Origin: Pleodorina starrii
Lineage: Eukaryota; Chlorophyta; Chlorophyceae; Chlamydomonadales; Volvocaceae
Reading direction: 5' to 3'
Assembly: GCA_030267565.1 (NCBI GenBank)
Contig: BRXU01000021.1
Span: 62,001 to 126,000, forward strand
DNA: 64,000 nucleotides
The notes under the pieces were generated by a model. That model had not been told where the DNA came from. It saw only the letters and a program-made list of their open reading frames with translations, and ran no database searches. Position numbers and translations under genes: made by a program. Positions 21,283 to 33,200 of this stretch are shown here, piece after piece. The first letter of the stretch is position 1, and each line of letters begins with the position of its first letter.

Positions 21283-24200
21283 GGGGGGTAGCGGGGACGG
21301 CAAGGCCAAGGGCAAACGCGGGAACAACCGGGGCAAGGGGAACTGACGGGCTGCCCAGGCTGGTTCTGAGGGACTGCCTCCTGGGTCTGCTGCTGCTGCC
21401 GCCGCGCCGGAACTCTGTCGTTTCCGTGCCGCGCGCGCTGTGACGCCTGCTGTGTTGGCTGAGCTGGAAGGACTGCTGGGACGTTGCATCTCTTTTGACG
21501 CGCGCACTGTGCGTGCCGGCTTTGGAGAGGCGCGCGAGCTGTGTAATCTGTTCGCGCCGTGCAATCGTTCTTTGTCTTCGGCCCAACTGGGTGGTCACAC
21601 TGTTCTGTTTGTCCCCTCTTCACTGCGCGCGCTGCAGCTTCAGCTAGCCCACTACCGTGCTTGCAAGCGTCAGCGCCCTGATACAGCTGCTTGCATTTTG
21701 TTGCCTTCGTACCTTGAGCGTAAAGCAGCTGACCTTCTCCCTGGACTTCGCAAGGTTCACCGGTTCGGTCTTGGTAGTCAGCTGTTCAACGGGCTTGACC
21801 TCAGCGGTTCTCCCGTACTTCTACCGCCGTTGCCGTACTCTGTCGACGTCTGGTATGACGCGCCGTCTGCAGCTCCGGCGATCGCCAGCATCCCTTTCCT
21901 GTCTTCTCTTTCCCTTCCAGTCCTTTCTTCCATTTCAGGCGATCATCTTCCGCTGGTTCAGCTGACCTCGGCTGGTCTGCCTCTCAAGGCGCTGGTCGAT
22001 TCCGGCGCAAGTCATGATTTCGTCTCTGAGTCTGTGGTACGCCAACTGGGAGTGCCGTTGCAAGACAGCACTTGGTCTCATGTCACCCTTGCTGATGGGG
22101 GGCGCAACCGCATTCTAGGGGAGGTGTCGTTGCGCGTCGTGCTCGGCTCGCTGCACGTCACGCTGAAACCCTACGTTCTTGCTGAACTTACTGATGCGGC
22201 ACCGTTCATTCTGGGTTCGGGTACCATGTCGCAACACGCTGCCTTGTTGGATTACGGCAAGCGTGCCTTGTTTCTGCGGCACGGGGTGCGGCAGTACAAA
22301 GTGCCGCTGCTTGACTCGCCTGCGCCTACTACCGCCGCGGCACCTTCTGTGAATTTTGCTGTTGCTGCGCTTTGTCAGCGTGCCGAACCTGAGCCTATAG
22401 GGCGCAAGGCCGCTGTGCGTTTGCTTCGCAAAGGTGCCCATGCTGTGCTTGTTCAGCCCAAGCTGCGCCTCAACGCCGCAGTTGACCCTTCTACTGAACA
22501 AGACCCTGCAGTCGCTGCTCTGTTGGAAGAGTACGCAGATCTCTTCCGTGATATCCCTGGTCTGCCGCCCATGCGTCCTGTCGACCACACCATCCCGCTG
22601 GAACCTGGCGCGCAACCTGTCTCGCGTCCTATGTACCGGCTGAGTCCGCTGGAGTTGGACGAGGTTAAACGGCAAGTGACTGATCTGCTGGCTAAGGGTA
22701 TGATTCGCCCTAGTACCTCGCCCTACTCTGCGCCTATCCTGTTTGTGGGCAAAAAGGATGGTGGTCTCCGCATGTGCATTGACTATCGGGGACTGAATGC
22801 TGTTACTGTTAAGAACAAGTATCCGCTGCCGCGCGTTAATGACCTGCTGGATAAACTGCGCGGCGCTGCGTACTTTAGTTCTATTGATCTGCAACAGGGC
22901 TACAATCAAATTCGCATTGCTGATTCTGATATTGCGAAAACTGCTTTCCGTACGCCCTTCGGCCATTACGAATACACCGTACTGAGCTTTGGTCTGGTTA
23001 ACGCACCTGCTACGTTTCAAGCTGTTATGAACCGTATTTTCAGGCCTTTTATGGATAAGTTCGTTGTGTGCTACTTGGACGACATTCTGATCTACTCCCG
23101 CACCCGCGAGGAGCACCTGCAGCACCTTCGTTCTGTCTTTGAGGTTCTTCGGCGCGAGCAGCTGTACGCGAAGAAGTCTAAGTGCCACTGGGTACAACCT
23201 CAGGTGGAGTATCTGGGGCATATCGTTTCTGCTGACGGTATTCGCATGGACCCGCGCAAGTCTGCTGCGGTCCGCAACTGGCCCGCTCCCGCGAATCTGC
23301 AGGAACTGCGTAAATTTTTGGGGCTGACCAACTACTTTCGCAAGTTCATTTCGCGTTACTCCATTACTGCTGCGCCGCTGACCAACCTGACTCGTAAGGG
23401 TGCTTTCTCATCTGCTGACGCCTGGACTCCTGAATGTCAGAAGGCTTTTGATGAGCTTAAGCGTGCTGTTGCTGACGATGTCATGCTGCGGTTTCCTGAC
23501 CCGTCCCTGTCGTACCGTGTCGAAGTTATCACTGACGCTTCCCTGTACGGCACTGGCGCTGTTCTGCTGCAAGAGGGTCGCCCTGTCGCCTTCACCAGCA
23601 AGAAGCTGTCCGGCGCTGAGACCCGCTACACCACTGGGGAACAGGAACTGCTTGCTGTTCTGCACGCTCTGAAAGAGTGCTTTCAATCCGTCCGCCGCGC
23701 CCGCGCCCGCCGCGCCCGCCGCGCCTGCGCCCGCCGCGCCTGTGCCTGCGCCTGCGCCGGACCCTGAGCCTCTTACGATCCCTGCCCTCGCTACGCGCCT
23801 GAAGGATGCCACTGCTGCTGATCCCTACTTCCTGACCCCCCGTAACGTCGCTGACCTGACCCTGTCCAACGGCCTGTGGGTCCGCTCCCGTCACGCACGG
23901 CGTTCGACAGATCGTAGTGCCCAACGACGCCGACCTGCGGCGTACTATCCTGCGGCATTACCACGACGGGGCTCTTGCTGGGCATCCTGGCGGTACTCGC
24001 CTGTGCGAGTTGGTCTCCCGTACCTTCTGGTGGCCTCGGCTGGCCCGAGATGCGGAAGACTACGTGCTGTCGTGCGATCTGTGCCAGCGTAACAAACCAC
24101 AGTCCGGTAAGACCCCCGGGCAGCTGCAAGCGTTGCCGATTCCGGCCAACCCCTGGGACAGTGTCTCTTTGGACTTTGTGGTCTCGCTCCCCAAAACTGA

Positions 24201-26453
24201 AGGGGGATACGACGCTATCGCGGTTTTTGTTGACCGACTGACTAAGATGGCGCACCTGGCTCCCACGACCACTGCCTGTACTGCTGAACATGCCGCACGC
24301 CTGTTTTTCGATAACGTAGTGCGCTTGCATGGCGTTCCCAAGGATATTGTATCCGACCGTGACACTAGATTCACGACTAAGTTTTGGGGCGCGCTGTCTG
24401 ATCTGCTGGGTGTCAAGTTACGCATGTCCACGGCTTATCATCCTCAAACTGACGGGCAAACTGAGCGGACGAACCGCACCCTGGGGGATATGCTGCGTAA
24501 CTATGCGGGCCAAGAGCCTACTGCTTGGGATACCCATCTGTCTGCCGCTGAGTTCGCACTGAACAATGCTGTGAATCGTAGCACGGGACGGAGCCCCTTC
24601 TTTCTGAACTACGGTTTCCACCCTGCGTTGCCCATCTGGCGCGAACTTGACGTGAACGTCCCTGCCGCTAAGCATTTCGCCCAGTCCTTTGTGACCCGGC
24701 TGACAGAAGCGAAAGCGAGCATGGAAGCGGCGCAACAACGGGCTGCTGAATACTACAACCGCAACAAGAAGGACATATCCTTCGCGTCTGAGCAGCTGGT
24801 GATGCTCAGCACGAAGAACCTTCGCAAGCTGGCGAAGGGTCCTCGTAAGCTGCTGCCGCGGTGGGTTGGTCCGTTTCCTGTCGTACGCATGGTTGGTCAG
24901 AATGCTGCTGAGCTTCGCCTACCGTCTGATATGCGCGTCCACCCGACGTTCCACGTGTCCCTTCTGCGACCGTACCGGTCACGGGCAGCCGACGCGGAGC
25001 CTGTGTCGATTGTGGATCCTGAGCCTGAACCTGTTACCTGGCTGTCTGAAACGAAACCTCTCTGGTCCGTTGAGCGCGTGCTGGACTACCGTTGCCGCCG
25101 CGTCCGGTCTGGGAAATCGTTTCGCAATGTGCACGAATGGCTGGTCAAATGGGCTGGCTACTCGTCTGAGCACAACAGCTGGGAACCTGCGAAACACTTT
25201 ACCCCTGATCTGAAGCCTGAACTTGAGGCTGTGCGCCTCCAAGCTAAGCGTGCAGCAGGGACGCTGCCGCCTGAAGGGGGATAGTTGTTGTATCACGCAT
25301 CTGGCGTGTTCTGGACTTAGGAATATTCTACTGAATTCCTATACATCTGTCTGTTACCTCTCTGTCACTAACTGTCAACTGAATATGTCCCGTCTGACTG
25401 GGTTCGTAATCGGTTATCTGCTGGGTCTGTAACGCTGTGTTACAGACGGGAACTGTATCTGCTGTGTACAGTTGAGGACAACTGGTCCTTGGCAGCTGTT
25501 CTGTCTGTTCCGATTGGAGTTACTCTGGAGATACTGGCTGCGGTTCGGGTCGCTGTGACCGCCGTACGCTACAACCGCTCACCTCGTGCTCTTAAGCACT
25601 CTGCATTTCTCTAATCGGCAGTTCTGACTGCCCCCATGCAGTCGGACATTTCTAAAGCTTACAACACTCCACCTACACAAGGCCGATCCCGCTTCCCCGC
25701 TACCCCTTTTTCCTTCCCATTCAGAACGCAAATGCCTCGCCAAGCCGCCACCTTCGCCACCGCCATCATCATTATCGTTTGCTCAGCGTTTTGGTGAGAC
25801 GCCCGGCAACTGCTGTTATGTACAGCAGGGCATACAGCTGCTGCTGTTTCCTGTCTATGTTCAGGGGCTTCATTCCGCAGTGCTGTGAACCTTCCCGCAC
25901 GAGCACTGTCACGGATGTCTTCATTCGTTTGTGTATGTGGCAGCAAATGCACGCCGTCGGCGATCGGGACCCTATAGCATGCTGTCAGCATCTGTTTCCA
26001 ATCGTCAACATACTCGTATTCCGCCGCTAGTAAATTTAGCTATCAGAAATTTCGGCATGTAACTCCGTCATGCACCGCTTCTGCCCGACACCACGCATTG
26101 CCATATTGCCGAACGGAAGTCATGCATCCTTAAAAACGCCCTTGCTTGCTGTTACTTCAGGAGAATGCTCTGCGAAATGCCGCTGGGAGAATACCTGGTG
26201 CAATCCGCGCATTAAAGTCTGCGACAAGTACGATAAGCAGTATGAGGATTATTGCTGGGCAGTGTGCAGCGATGCGGAGGGTCCGCTGTACAACTGCCCG
26301 GGAAGGAGGCCGCCGCCGCCGCCGCCACCGCCGCCGCGGTCGGACAACCGTCGCCGCTCGCCGCCGCCGCCGTTGATCAGCGGCCGCCGGGCGCCGCCGC
26401 CCCCGTCGAACAGGCACTGCAGCCCTCCGCCGCCGTCGAAAACCGCCGGCTGA
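18214..26453 (+). CDS. Gene A: secreted C-type-lectin-like/Kazal-like/polyproline protein
   Basis: Proposed exons are 18214-18553, 18782-18934 and 26161-26453 (261 residues); both introns are phase 1. Exon 1 has a hydrophobic signal segment ([19 protein letters not shown]) and starts a C-type-lectin-like fold ([16 protein letters not shown]). Exon 2 completes it ([13 protein letters not shown] ... VRFVCRGK). Exon 3 is a seven-cysteine Kazal-like module (C-x6-Y-x3-C-x3-C at [16 protein letters not shown]) and a polyproline/SPPPP tail typical of algal wall glycoproteins. Intron 2 is 7.2 kb because G3 is inserted in it, but the splice sites and frame survive. It probably acts at the cell surface or matrix; ligand unknown. 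A further downstream exon is possible (GTGAGT near 26500, acceptor near 26760), but the stop at 26453 precedes it. Confidence 0.72.
19089..19469 (+). repeat. 5' LTR of G3
   Basis: 381 bp, TGTTGTA...TACAACA. Followed by AGT and the primer-binding site. Confidence 0.97.
19473..19487 (+). other. Primer-binding site of G3
   Basis: TGGTATCGAGACGGG, three bases inside the 5' LTR, identical to G2. Confidence 0.8.
19523..19846 (+). CDS. Spliced leader ORF of G3, overlapping gag start
   Basis: Exon 1 is 19523-19592, intron 19593-19664 (GTTTGT...TTGCAG), exon 2 19665-19846. The peptide is about 83 residues, starting [18 protein letters not shown] and acidic in the middle. Its stop lies 20 bases after the Gag ATG (19827) in another frame. 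It is preserved in G2 despite damage elsewhere in both copies. Confidence 0.5.
19827..21346 (+). pseudogene. gag: Gag of G3, 5-base insertion
   Basis: Intact from the ATG at 19827 to about 20570. There ATATT is added relative to G2 (gcattATATTgcttgc) and the frame is lost. The true frame resumes at 20573 and runs through the capsid C-terminus, the zinc knuckle [14 protein letters not shown] and a polyalanine/basic tail to TGA at 21344-21346. The long frame 19818-21443 is therefore part Gag and part wrong-frame translation. The poly-Ala run is longer than in G2. Confidence 0.88.
21347..25284 (+). pseudogene. pol: Pol of G3, broken by a deletion and a small insertion
   Basis: The frame is open from the codon after the Gag TGA through protease, RT ([10 protein letters not shown]) and the first half of RNase H ([14 protein letters not shown]). 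At 23679/23680 about 242 bases present in G2 are missing, which removes the rest of RNase H and shifts frame; the break is in short GTG homology. About 23893 four extra bases (GCAC) shift it again. The last frame, 23917-25284, holds the integrase (455 residues) and the chromodomain and ends in TAG. Activity would require help from another copy. Confidence 0.92.
25286..25666 (+). repeat. 3' LTR of G3
   Basis: 381 bp, immediately after the pol stop and a gaagggggatagt polypurine tract. Confidence 0.97.
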
Positions 26454-27030
26454 TGACCCCGCCGCCAATAAGCAACCCTAGCCGCCGCCGCTCAGACGGT
26501 GAGTGCGCGCGTGTGCATCCGTCTGTATTGGAGACTTAATTAATTGCGTTTCAGATTTATTTGCAAAGGCTAAACTGGTGAACACATTCTTAATGCATGT
26601 ACAAGCGTGAGGCCGTATCTGTGCGTGCACCGCCGCACGTTTCTGCTCCATCCAGTATGTATAAGATGCGTTCCGTTTATGTTTATTGCGACGGTTGGTT
26701 CTTATCGCTTAATGTGCTAACTTTGGACCCATATATTCTTCCATTTGTGATTGATATTGCAGATAGAGCACACAAATGGTGGACATGCATATCGGGCGGG
26801 GTGGTACGAGTGATGCAAGTACGACGGACAACGAGGGGGCGGCGCCGCCGTTTCGACATCGCCGAGCAAGCTACGTACGTCGTGCGTGTCGCGCAACCGC
26901 GCGGTCACGTAATACCACGATTTGGACGAGGGCTCGAGCGTGCTGGTACACGGTATCGTTAATACAATACTGGGACGACAAACAGCGCGGACCGAAATTC
27001 TGGATGCATGCCTCGCTTGTTGGATTGCAA
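26454..27030 (+). other. 3' flank of gene A, conserved with gene B
   Basis: Similar to 60217-60785. The part after a GATATTGCAG acceptor-like site (26762) is well conserved; one frame keeps DEGSSVLVHG and TILGRQ.ARTEILD in both copies. It may be an additional 3' exon or an alternative last exon. The stop at 26453 argues against its being in the main reading frame. Confidence 0.35.
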
Positions 27031-28097
27031 GGATAGATGTGTCTTCCCGGTACAGGCTGCCCGCGCTGGTGGTTACACAGAATACGTACTTAGTTGCGAG
27101 ATGATTTAGGTGCCCCAGGCAGGACGGACATATACGTAGACACGTGTCAGCAGCTTGGATGTGCGTGTTTGCGTGTGTTACCAGGCAGGTTACGTGTGCG
27201 GTGTCTACGTAACCCAAACAAACCCGAACAACTACCCACACATACAATCCGGGGCGGAGCCCATGTACGTTTGCGAGTGTGCATGCTTGTTACATGGACG
27301 GGATGGGGTGTATGTATGTGTTGTTGGCATTGATGAGTTCGGGGTACGTGTCTCTACGTACAAGATGCTCTTCTCACATGAAGCATCTAGAAATGTGGTC
27401 TTCCGTTGAGGTTGACAAGTCAAATGCACCTCCCACCTCCTGACGTAATTTGTAACCGGGATAAGACTGTTCTGTGCGGTGTTTCCGTACTATTCTGCAC
27501 TCGCGGTCTTAATAGATAGGGACAACGGCCGAGCGCAAGGGAAACAATTCTCCTCACCGCGCGCGTTCCTTACCTGACAGCGTGCTACCACGTCCATTTG
27601 CAGCTGAACGGTTTCGGATATGTCAAGTACGTGTGAAAGAACCTTCCGGAATTTTCTGGGCATAAGGCGAGCGCATAGACCAAAGACGGTTGCAACGCTC
27701 GAACGGCCATAATTGCGCAACCTAGTACCCGTAGCTAGAAGCTGTTCATCAGCTCCTTGCATTGTTTTTGCAGTTATGCCTCAGCCCTATGAAAGGGTAC
27801 CTCAAAATGTCCCTAACTTCGGCCTGATGTCAAATTGTCGACGGCATTATTCGCTCGGTTCCTTAAATGAAGCTCATCACGGTTTACATACACATCAACG
27901 ATAGATACAGCAACGTTAGTCTTACAGCTTAAATGATATGGCACGCTTTGCACACGTACGTCCATCATTCACGTACGTGGCTACACACCATTATTACCAG
28001 CATTGGCTCGTGTCCTTTATTTTCCTTTATTTTCATTTACGATTGAATATCTATGTTGCAATTGACGTTGTATGTATAGCCCATCCACTCTGTTGAA
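27031..28097. other. No gene recognised
   Basis: Short open frames only, none with a motif or a paralogue in the window. Similarity to segment B ends near 27030. Confidence 0.6.
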
Positions 28098-28178
28098 CAA
28101 GGGGTTGGTGTCGGCTTCCTTGAAGCCGGAAGAAGGGCGGGGCCCCACTAAATCCGTACGGGTTAAGTTGAGTGCTAG

Positions 28179-28440
28179 GGCGGCGAGGGCGTGAAATGTG
28201 AGAGTGTCGACATTCCTGCTGATAGACAGCCAGAGCTTTTTCCCGAAATGCCTGCTAGCCGAGTCGTTATCAAGGCCTGCCGGCGCCGCGCGAAGCGCGT
28301 CATCCCGTCGGGTGCATGAGCGCATGTGCGCATCGACCGAAATACGGCATTTCCAAAGCGAGCGGCGAGGGCGTCAACTGTGAGAGTGTCGCATCGACAT
28401 TCCTGCTGATAGGCAGCCAGAGCTTTATATCTGAAATGCC
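28179..28440 (+). repeat. Partial internal duplication near the left end
   Basis: A unit of about 75 bases (ggcgagggcgt.aa.tgtgagagtgtcg ... ttcctgctgata.acagccagagcttt) occurs at about 28179-28252 and again at about 28361-28434. The non-autonomous copy at 5978 has one unit. Confidence 0.75.
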
Positions 28441-30203
28441 TTCGGCTTCAGCAATCCGACCCATGTTTAGCATCGCGCGCCGTCTCGGCACTGTGCAACT
28501 CTTCCGGCCAGCGCATTGGCTGAAGTTACTTGACAGTAGACATGGAGTGTATCATTTACACATCACGCAGGCTGACTTGCCAATAGAAGGACAGCGGAAC
28601 TGTTTGCGAGGGTAGCGACGACGTGCAGTTGCCGACGAGAGTGCACAGGCTTCGCTACTGAGGTATTCGCCGTAGAGGAGGCTTGACTGCTATAACATTA
28701 GGACAGGGAATGTAGAAGTCCATCCCCTAGGTTGCCGACTGGACTTGTTGGGCGGCCCGCAGAAGACCGCTGCATAGGGCTGCATCGTGCGTGCATTGGC
28801 GGCTTGGCGTCCAACAATCAACAGTTTGCCCCTCATGGTTTGCTCCTTGCAACCTTTGTAATAGCAGTATGCGTCAAGACGATCGGACCGGGTAGCAGAG
28901 CTGCTGTGGTGTGGTCGCGGGAAGAATGTTCGCAATGCAAACATAGTTTGTTTCCGAAACGAAGATTCATTTCACGCCGTCATGTCAGAATTCCACCTTA
29001 AGGAACGATGACTCTTCTGGAATTAATTATAGGCCGAGAGGTGATGGTTTGACCTCGGCCTCGGTCCATGGAGACTGCCAAACTGGTTTGTACTCATGCG
29101 ATGTTGGGTTTCAATGATAAATTTACCGTGCAATAAAGAATGTAATCTTTTACTTATGCAGACTTTCCGTTGACCGAAAGTCTACACTTGTCCAATTACT
29201 TCCCAGAACCCAGAACCCAGAACCCAGATCCCACACACGCACGGCCGGGAAATAGCGTGTTTTAGGGTTAGGAAACGGGATTTTGGAATCTTGCGGGCTG
29301 GGCGGGGGTGGCTGGGAGTCGTGATTCCTATATCCGAGCGGTAGGGCGGTCGGTTTGGTGTTCGGTGAAGGCGCTGCTGGGGCCGTTTGTCGTATCATTG
29401 TGTATGTGGCAGGCCTAAGAGAATGGGGCGAGCGCGCGACCGGGACCGGGACGACTGGCCGGCATTATGGTCGACCGAGGTCGACGTTTGGCGCATTGTG
29501 CATCCTGCGGTTTGTGCATTGCCTGGCGAATGTTGTTTCAATTTTGCGGATGTGACGGAGCATTGCCCTGCGGGCTAGTGATATCGGGTTGCATGGTGGT
29601 GGTGTTTGACGCTGTGAGGGTAATTTGTCCGGAGCTTGTTTGAGCATTGTTGAAGCTTGTGTTCCTTCCCGGCGTTGCTGTTGCGCTGCAAATGCATGAG
29701 GTGCTCTTGTCGCTGGAGCGTTGCTGTCGTTTCGGACTTTACAATGGATAGAGCAGTGTTCGCCGTGGGTGATATTTGCAAAAGAGGTCTCTATGGTGGT
29801 TAAGTTCCTTGTGTCGTCTGGTCCTTTATGTGCGACGTCGTCTTGATATGTTTTGATTGCGCGCAGGGCCCATGTGGGCGTATGGCGGGCGGGCTTTGTT
29901 GTTGGGACACAGCCCTCCTGCATGGTTCATGTGTTTGTGTGTTGTTGACATTAGGAATTGACTCAGTTTGCGTCGCATTGACCAGTCCATTAGGGTTGTT
30001 ACTTGCGACGACTGCACCTGTCGAGATGGCTGCTGCAGCCGCTGTGCGTCGCAGGCAGGGACACGTGGGGTGTCGCATATGGGCGCCGTGTTGAGGAGCA
30101 TCCGGACGAGGGAGTCTTGCGGATTTGCGGCGTCTTGGCGCCGGTGCGTTTCGCTGCATGGGGCGTTTATGAAACTTCGACGTGTTGCTGTTTGACTATG
30201 TCA
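28441..30203 (+). other. Left region of the element; possible unresolved 5' exons
   Basis: Up to about 29205 it matches the non-autonomous copy and is probably non-coding. Beyond that, an ATG frame at 29423-29578 (MGRARDRDRDDWPALWS...) and a frame around 30030-30180 (VEEHPDEGVLRICGVLAPVRFAAWGVY) could be first exons of the recombinase gene, but I could not join them by consistent splice sites. A TTTTAGGG-like motif occurs near 29258. Confidence 0.4.
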
Positions 30204-33200
30204 GTACTCCCATGTACTTTATGTGTTCCGTTCTGGCCCGCGTGTCCACAATCTTCCTCAGGAGTTTGCTGGGGTGGCGGCCGCGACGGACGCTCTGGCC
30301 AACCATTATCTGGAAGACAGCTGGGCTTACGAGTTGGCCCTGTTGACCGCGTTGCCGACAGCCTCCGTGTACAACGTTTCGTCCGCCGCTCATAACTGCG
30401 CCTTGCTGGCGCTGTCTTTGGGCGTGTACCGCAATGGCGTGGGCCGTGGAGACAGGGGCAGAGCCGTCCTCAAGGTGCGTTGCCTTTGCTGGCCACGTGA
30501 AAACGTGCTTTGTTTGGAGTGGTTTCGGAGATTCGTGTGACGTGTCATTTGCGTTCCCTTTCCTTGGCGTTGGTGTTGCAGCCGATGTTGGAGTCTGCCG
30601 CCCGGGACCATGGCGTGGCGCTGCGGCACGCGTGCCGTCAGGCTGTGGAGGAGCATTATGAGGAGGAGATGGCCCGTCCCGAGGACAGGCAGGACCCGGA
30701 GCTTGTGGCGGTGCTCGAGGAAGCACTGTTGCAGCTTACGGGCCGTGCCGCCAATGTCGCGGGGGAGTCAACGTCGGATTTCTTGGCTCCTGACGCGCCC
30801 AAGCTGTGGCTTGACCGGGTCTGCGGGCAGTCTTTCGATGTGGTGGTGCTGGAGTCCCCCGTGATTGACCCGTTCCAGGTCGCGCCGCCGTCGTGGCCTG
30901 GCATTCGCGGGCGGTTATTGCTGTCGCCTACGTCCAAGAAGGCTTTGATTGCGGCACGTGAGGCGGCCCGCCCGCCGCGTGTTATGCCGCAGCCTGTGGT
31001 TCTGGATGCCGCCCGGACCGTGGTGCTGATGTGCACGGCAAGCCACTTCGGCTTGGTGACGCTGGGTGGGTCCGTCCTTGAGCTCGTGTATGACGTCGGC
31101 CTGAAGGGCGAGGACCTCCAAAGGCCGCCCCTCGTGAGCGTCAGGCTGCAGGCTGGCCAGGGCGACGGTGAGTGCAAGGCATCCTGTTGCTGTATGCTTG
31201 TTGCAAACGGAAGCTGTGGGCTGAAATCTGTGTTTTGGAATTTTTGGTATGCTTTGCGTAATGTATGTCGTTCTTTGTACTTCAGGGCGTACCACGTCAC
31301 GTGTAAGCCCGCAAGGCAGCCCACAGCGCGGTTTTGCAGCGGCGTCGCCGGGAACGACGTCGGGGAGCCCGTGTGGTGGCTCCTCGCCGGCGGCACGGGT
31401 GCCTGTTGCACGCCCGCCGATTCCAACGCCTGCCAGCATTGCTGCCGTCGACAAGGCTGAGGGTAAGTTTGGGGCTGTTGACGTGGTCACAGCATGGTGC
31501 CAACAGGTGATTATGTGTGCTTCATGGCAATGCTGTGTATGCAGGCGAGTACGCCGCAGTGAACCGGATGATGCGGGCGTACGTGGACACTGCGGCTCGT
31601 GCATTCAGTGCAGGAAGGCGTCAGCAGGACATGAACGCGGCCGATAGCTCGGCCGGTGCTCACGACAGCAGAGGTGAGGTGTTTGATTGCCCACCGCTGG
31701 ACAGTGCTTTGTGGAGGTGTGCCTTGTGGTGGGCGAGGTGTAAGCCACTTGAATGGTGGGTTGCAGGTGCGTCGACAGCCTCCCCAGTCGCTGGCATGGG
31801 CTTGGGACCGCGTACGACGGTGCCCGTAACCCCAGGCAAAGCGCCGAGCAGCTTGGGTGAGTCTTTTGGCTTACGCTTACTGCTGGGTGGTATCATTTCG
31901 TTTTGTCTAACACGTATAAGGTTTGGTTGCCGTGCAGGGCATGCCGGGGCCCCAGCGTCAGTTTCGCCACCGGCCGGCAAAGCTGGTGTGGTGGAGCCGT
32001 GTTCCATGCACGGTGCTGCTGGATCGCCGCAGGGCGCCAAGGGAAAGCGGACCCAAGCGCCCGGGCCCGAGCTCTCGTCGAGCCCTGCCATCCCGCAGCA
32101 CAAGGCCGCACGGACTGCTCAGGGCTCGGTCCCATCAGGTGGGCGTGCAGCACGGCGTGAGCATCACATGATTATTTCGGCCGATTGTTTGCTTGTGCGC
32201 TTGTCAGCAGAGAAGTTAAACCTGATGATGCCGAGGTTCGTTTAGGTGTGTTTGTGGTGGGGGAGGTGCAAACGGCTTTGATGATGTGTCGCAGGTGCGC
32301 CGACCGCCTTCCCGGTCGTTGGCACTGGCCTGGGACCACGGACGACGGCGCCTTGTACGCCTGGCAATGCGCCCAGCACTTCGGGTGTGTCGCTGGGTCG
32401 ACACGGTTTGCAGTCTGTGTTCTAGTGCTTTTGTTGATCTGTTTTATTTTCAATGCAGGGCCCGGCGTGACCCCGGCTGCAGCATCGGCCGCGACCGGCA
32501 AGCCCGGCGTGGCGGAGGAGCATGCACATGTTGGTGCAACTGGAGTGCCCCACGGCGCAAGTGGGAAGCGGTCCCAGGCGCGTGGGCCGCAGGCTTCCTC
32601 GGCCCAACCAAGCCCGCAGCACAAGGTTGCACGAGTGGCTCAAGGCACGGTTCCGGCAGGTCAGTATGTTGTGCGTATAGCTGGAAATCGTTTGGCGTAC
32701 GTGGAAGTACGCCGCTTTGCTAATGATTGGTTGCACGCTGTGTGTGCAGGATCATGTGACGGTCTTACGAAGGAAGCGGCTCGTATCGTACGCAAGCCGG
32801 TCGGGCGGTTCGTCGGGGACGAACTCATGTTCAATCAGCCCGGTGAGAATTATTGCCTGTTGGCCGGCAGCTTAGTGGCCTTTTTGTTTGTCAATTCGTG
32901 CTTTCTTGACTGCTGTATTGGTTGCAGAGGTCTCCATGGCGGCCCCACTTCGAGCATTGGGACCGGATGGAGGCAGTGCCAAGTTGCAAGGTCCGGGGCG
33001 CGGTGCTGCCGCCAAGTTCACTGATGGTGAACCGGCCACTCAGGCGGTTGCCACCGGCCGAAAAGGTGCGTTGTGCCCTGCCGTCGAGTTGCTCACGTGT
33101 CGTGGCATTTGAGTTGCTTGGCGTTGCGAATTCAGTACGATTTGTGAGCAATTTTGTGCAATACTGCGTAGGAGCTCATCCGGTGCCCGGAAGCACTGTC

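Larger units (their letters stand above)
19089..25666 (+). mobile_element. Ty3/gypsy chromovirus G3, full-length ends, coding region damaged
   Basis: A 6578-bp element with 381-bp LTRs (19089-19469 and 25286-25666) and the target duplication CTCCA (19084-19088, 25667-25671). Segment B at about 57479 (gtgcctccacctacac) is the empty site. The LTRs differ at three or more positions. It is the same family as G2 but in the opposite orientation, 2.1 kb away, and lies in intron 2 of gene A. Confidence 0.97.

Noticed and set aside
19818..21443. 541-codon Gag ORF as a single protein
   Set aside because: After about 20570 it is in the wrong frame because of a 5-base insertion; the Gag C-terminus and zinc knuckle are in another frame.
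20889..21623. Arg/Gln/Ser-rich frames on the strand opposite gag of G2 and G3
   Set aside because: GC-skewed antisense shadows of the (GCT)n polyalanine and capsid regions.
26776..27036. Independent Arg-rich gene downstream of gene A (and 60557-60805 in B)
   Set aside because: Frame conservation is ambiguous between three frames; more likely UTR or a terminal exon, so not called as a gene.
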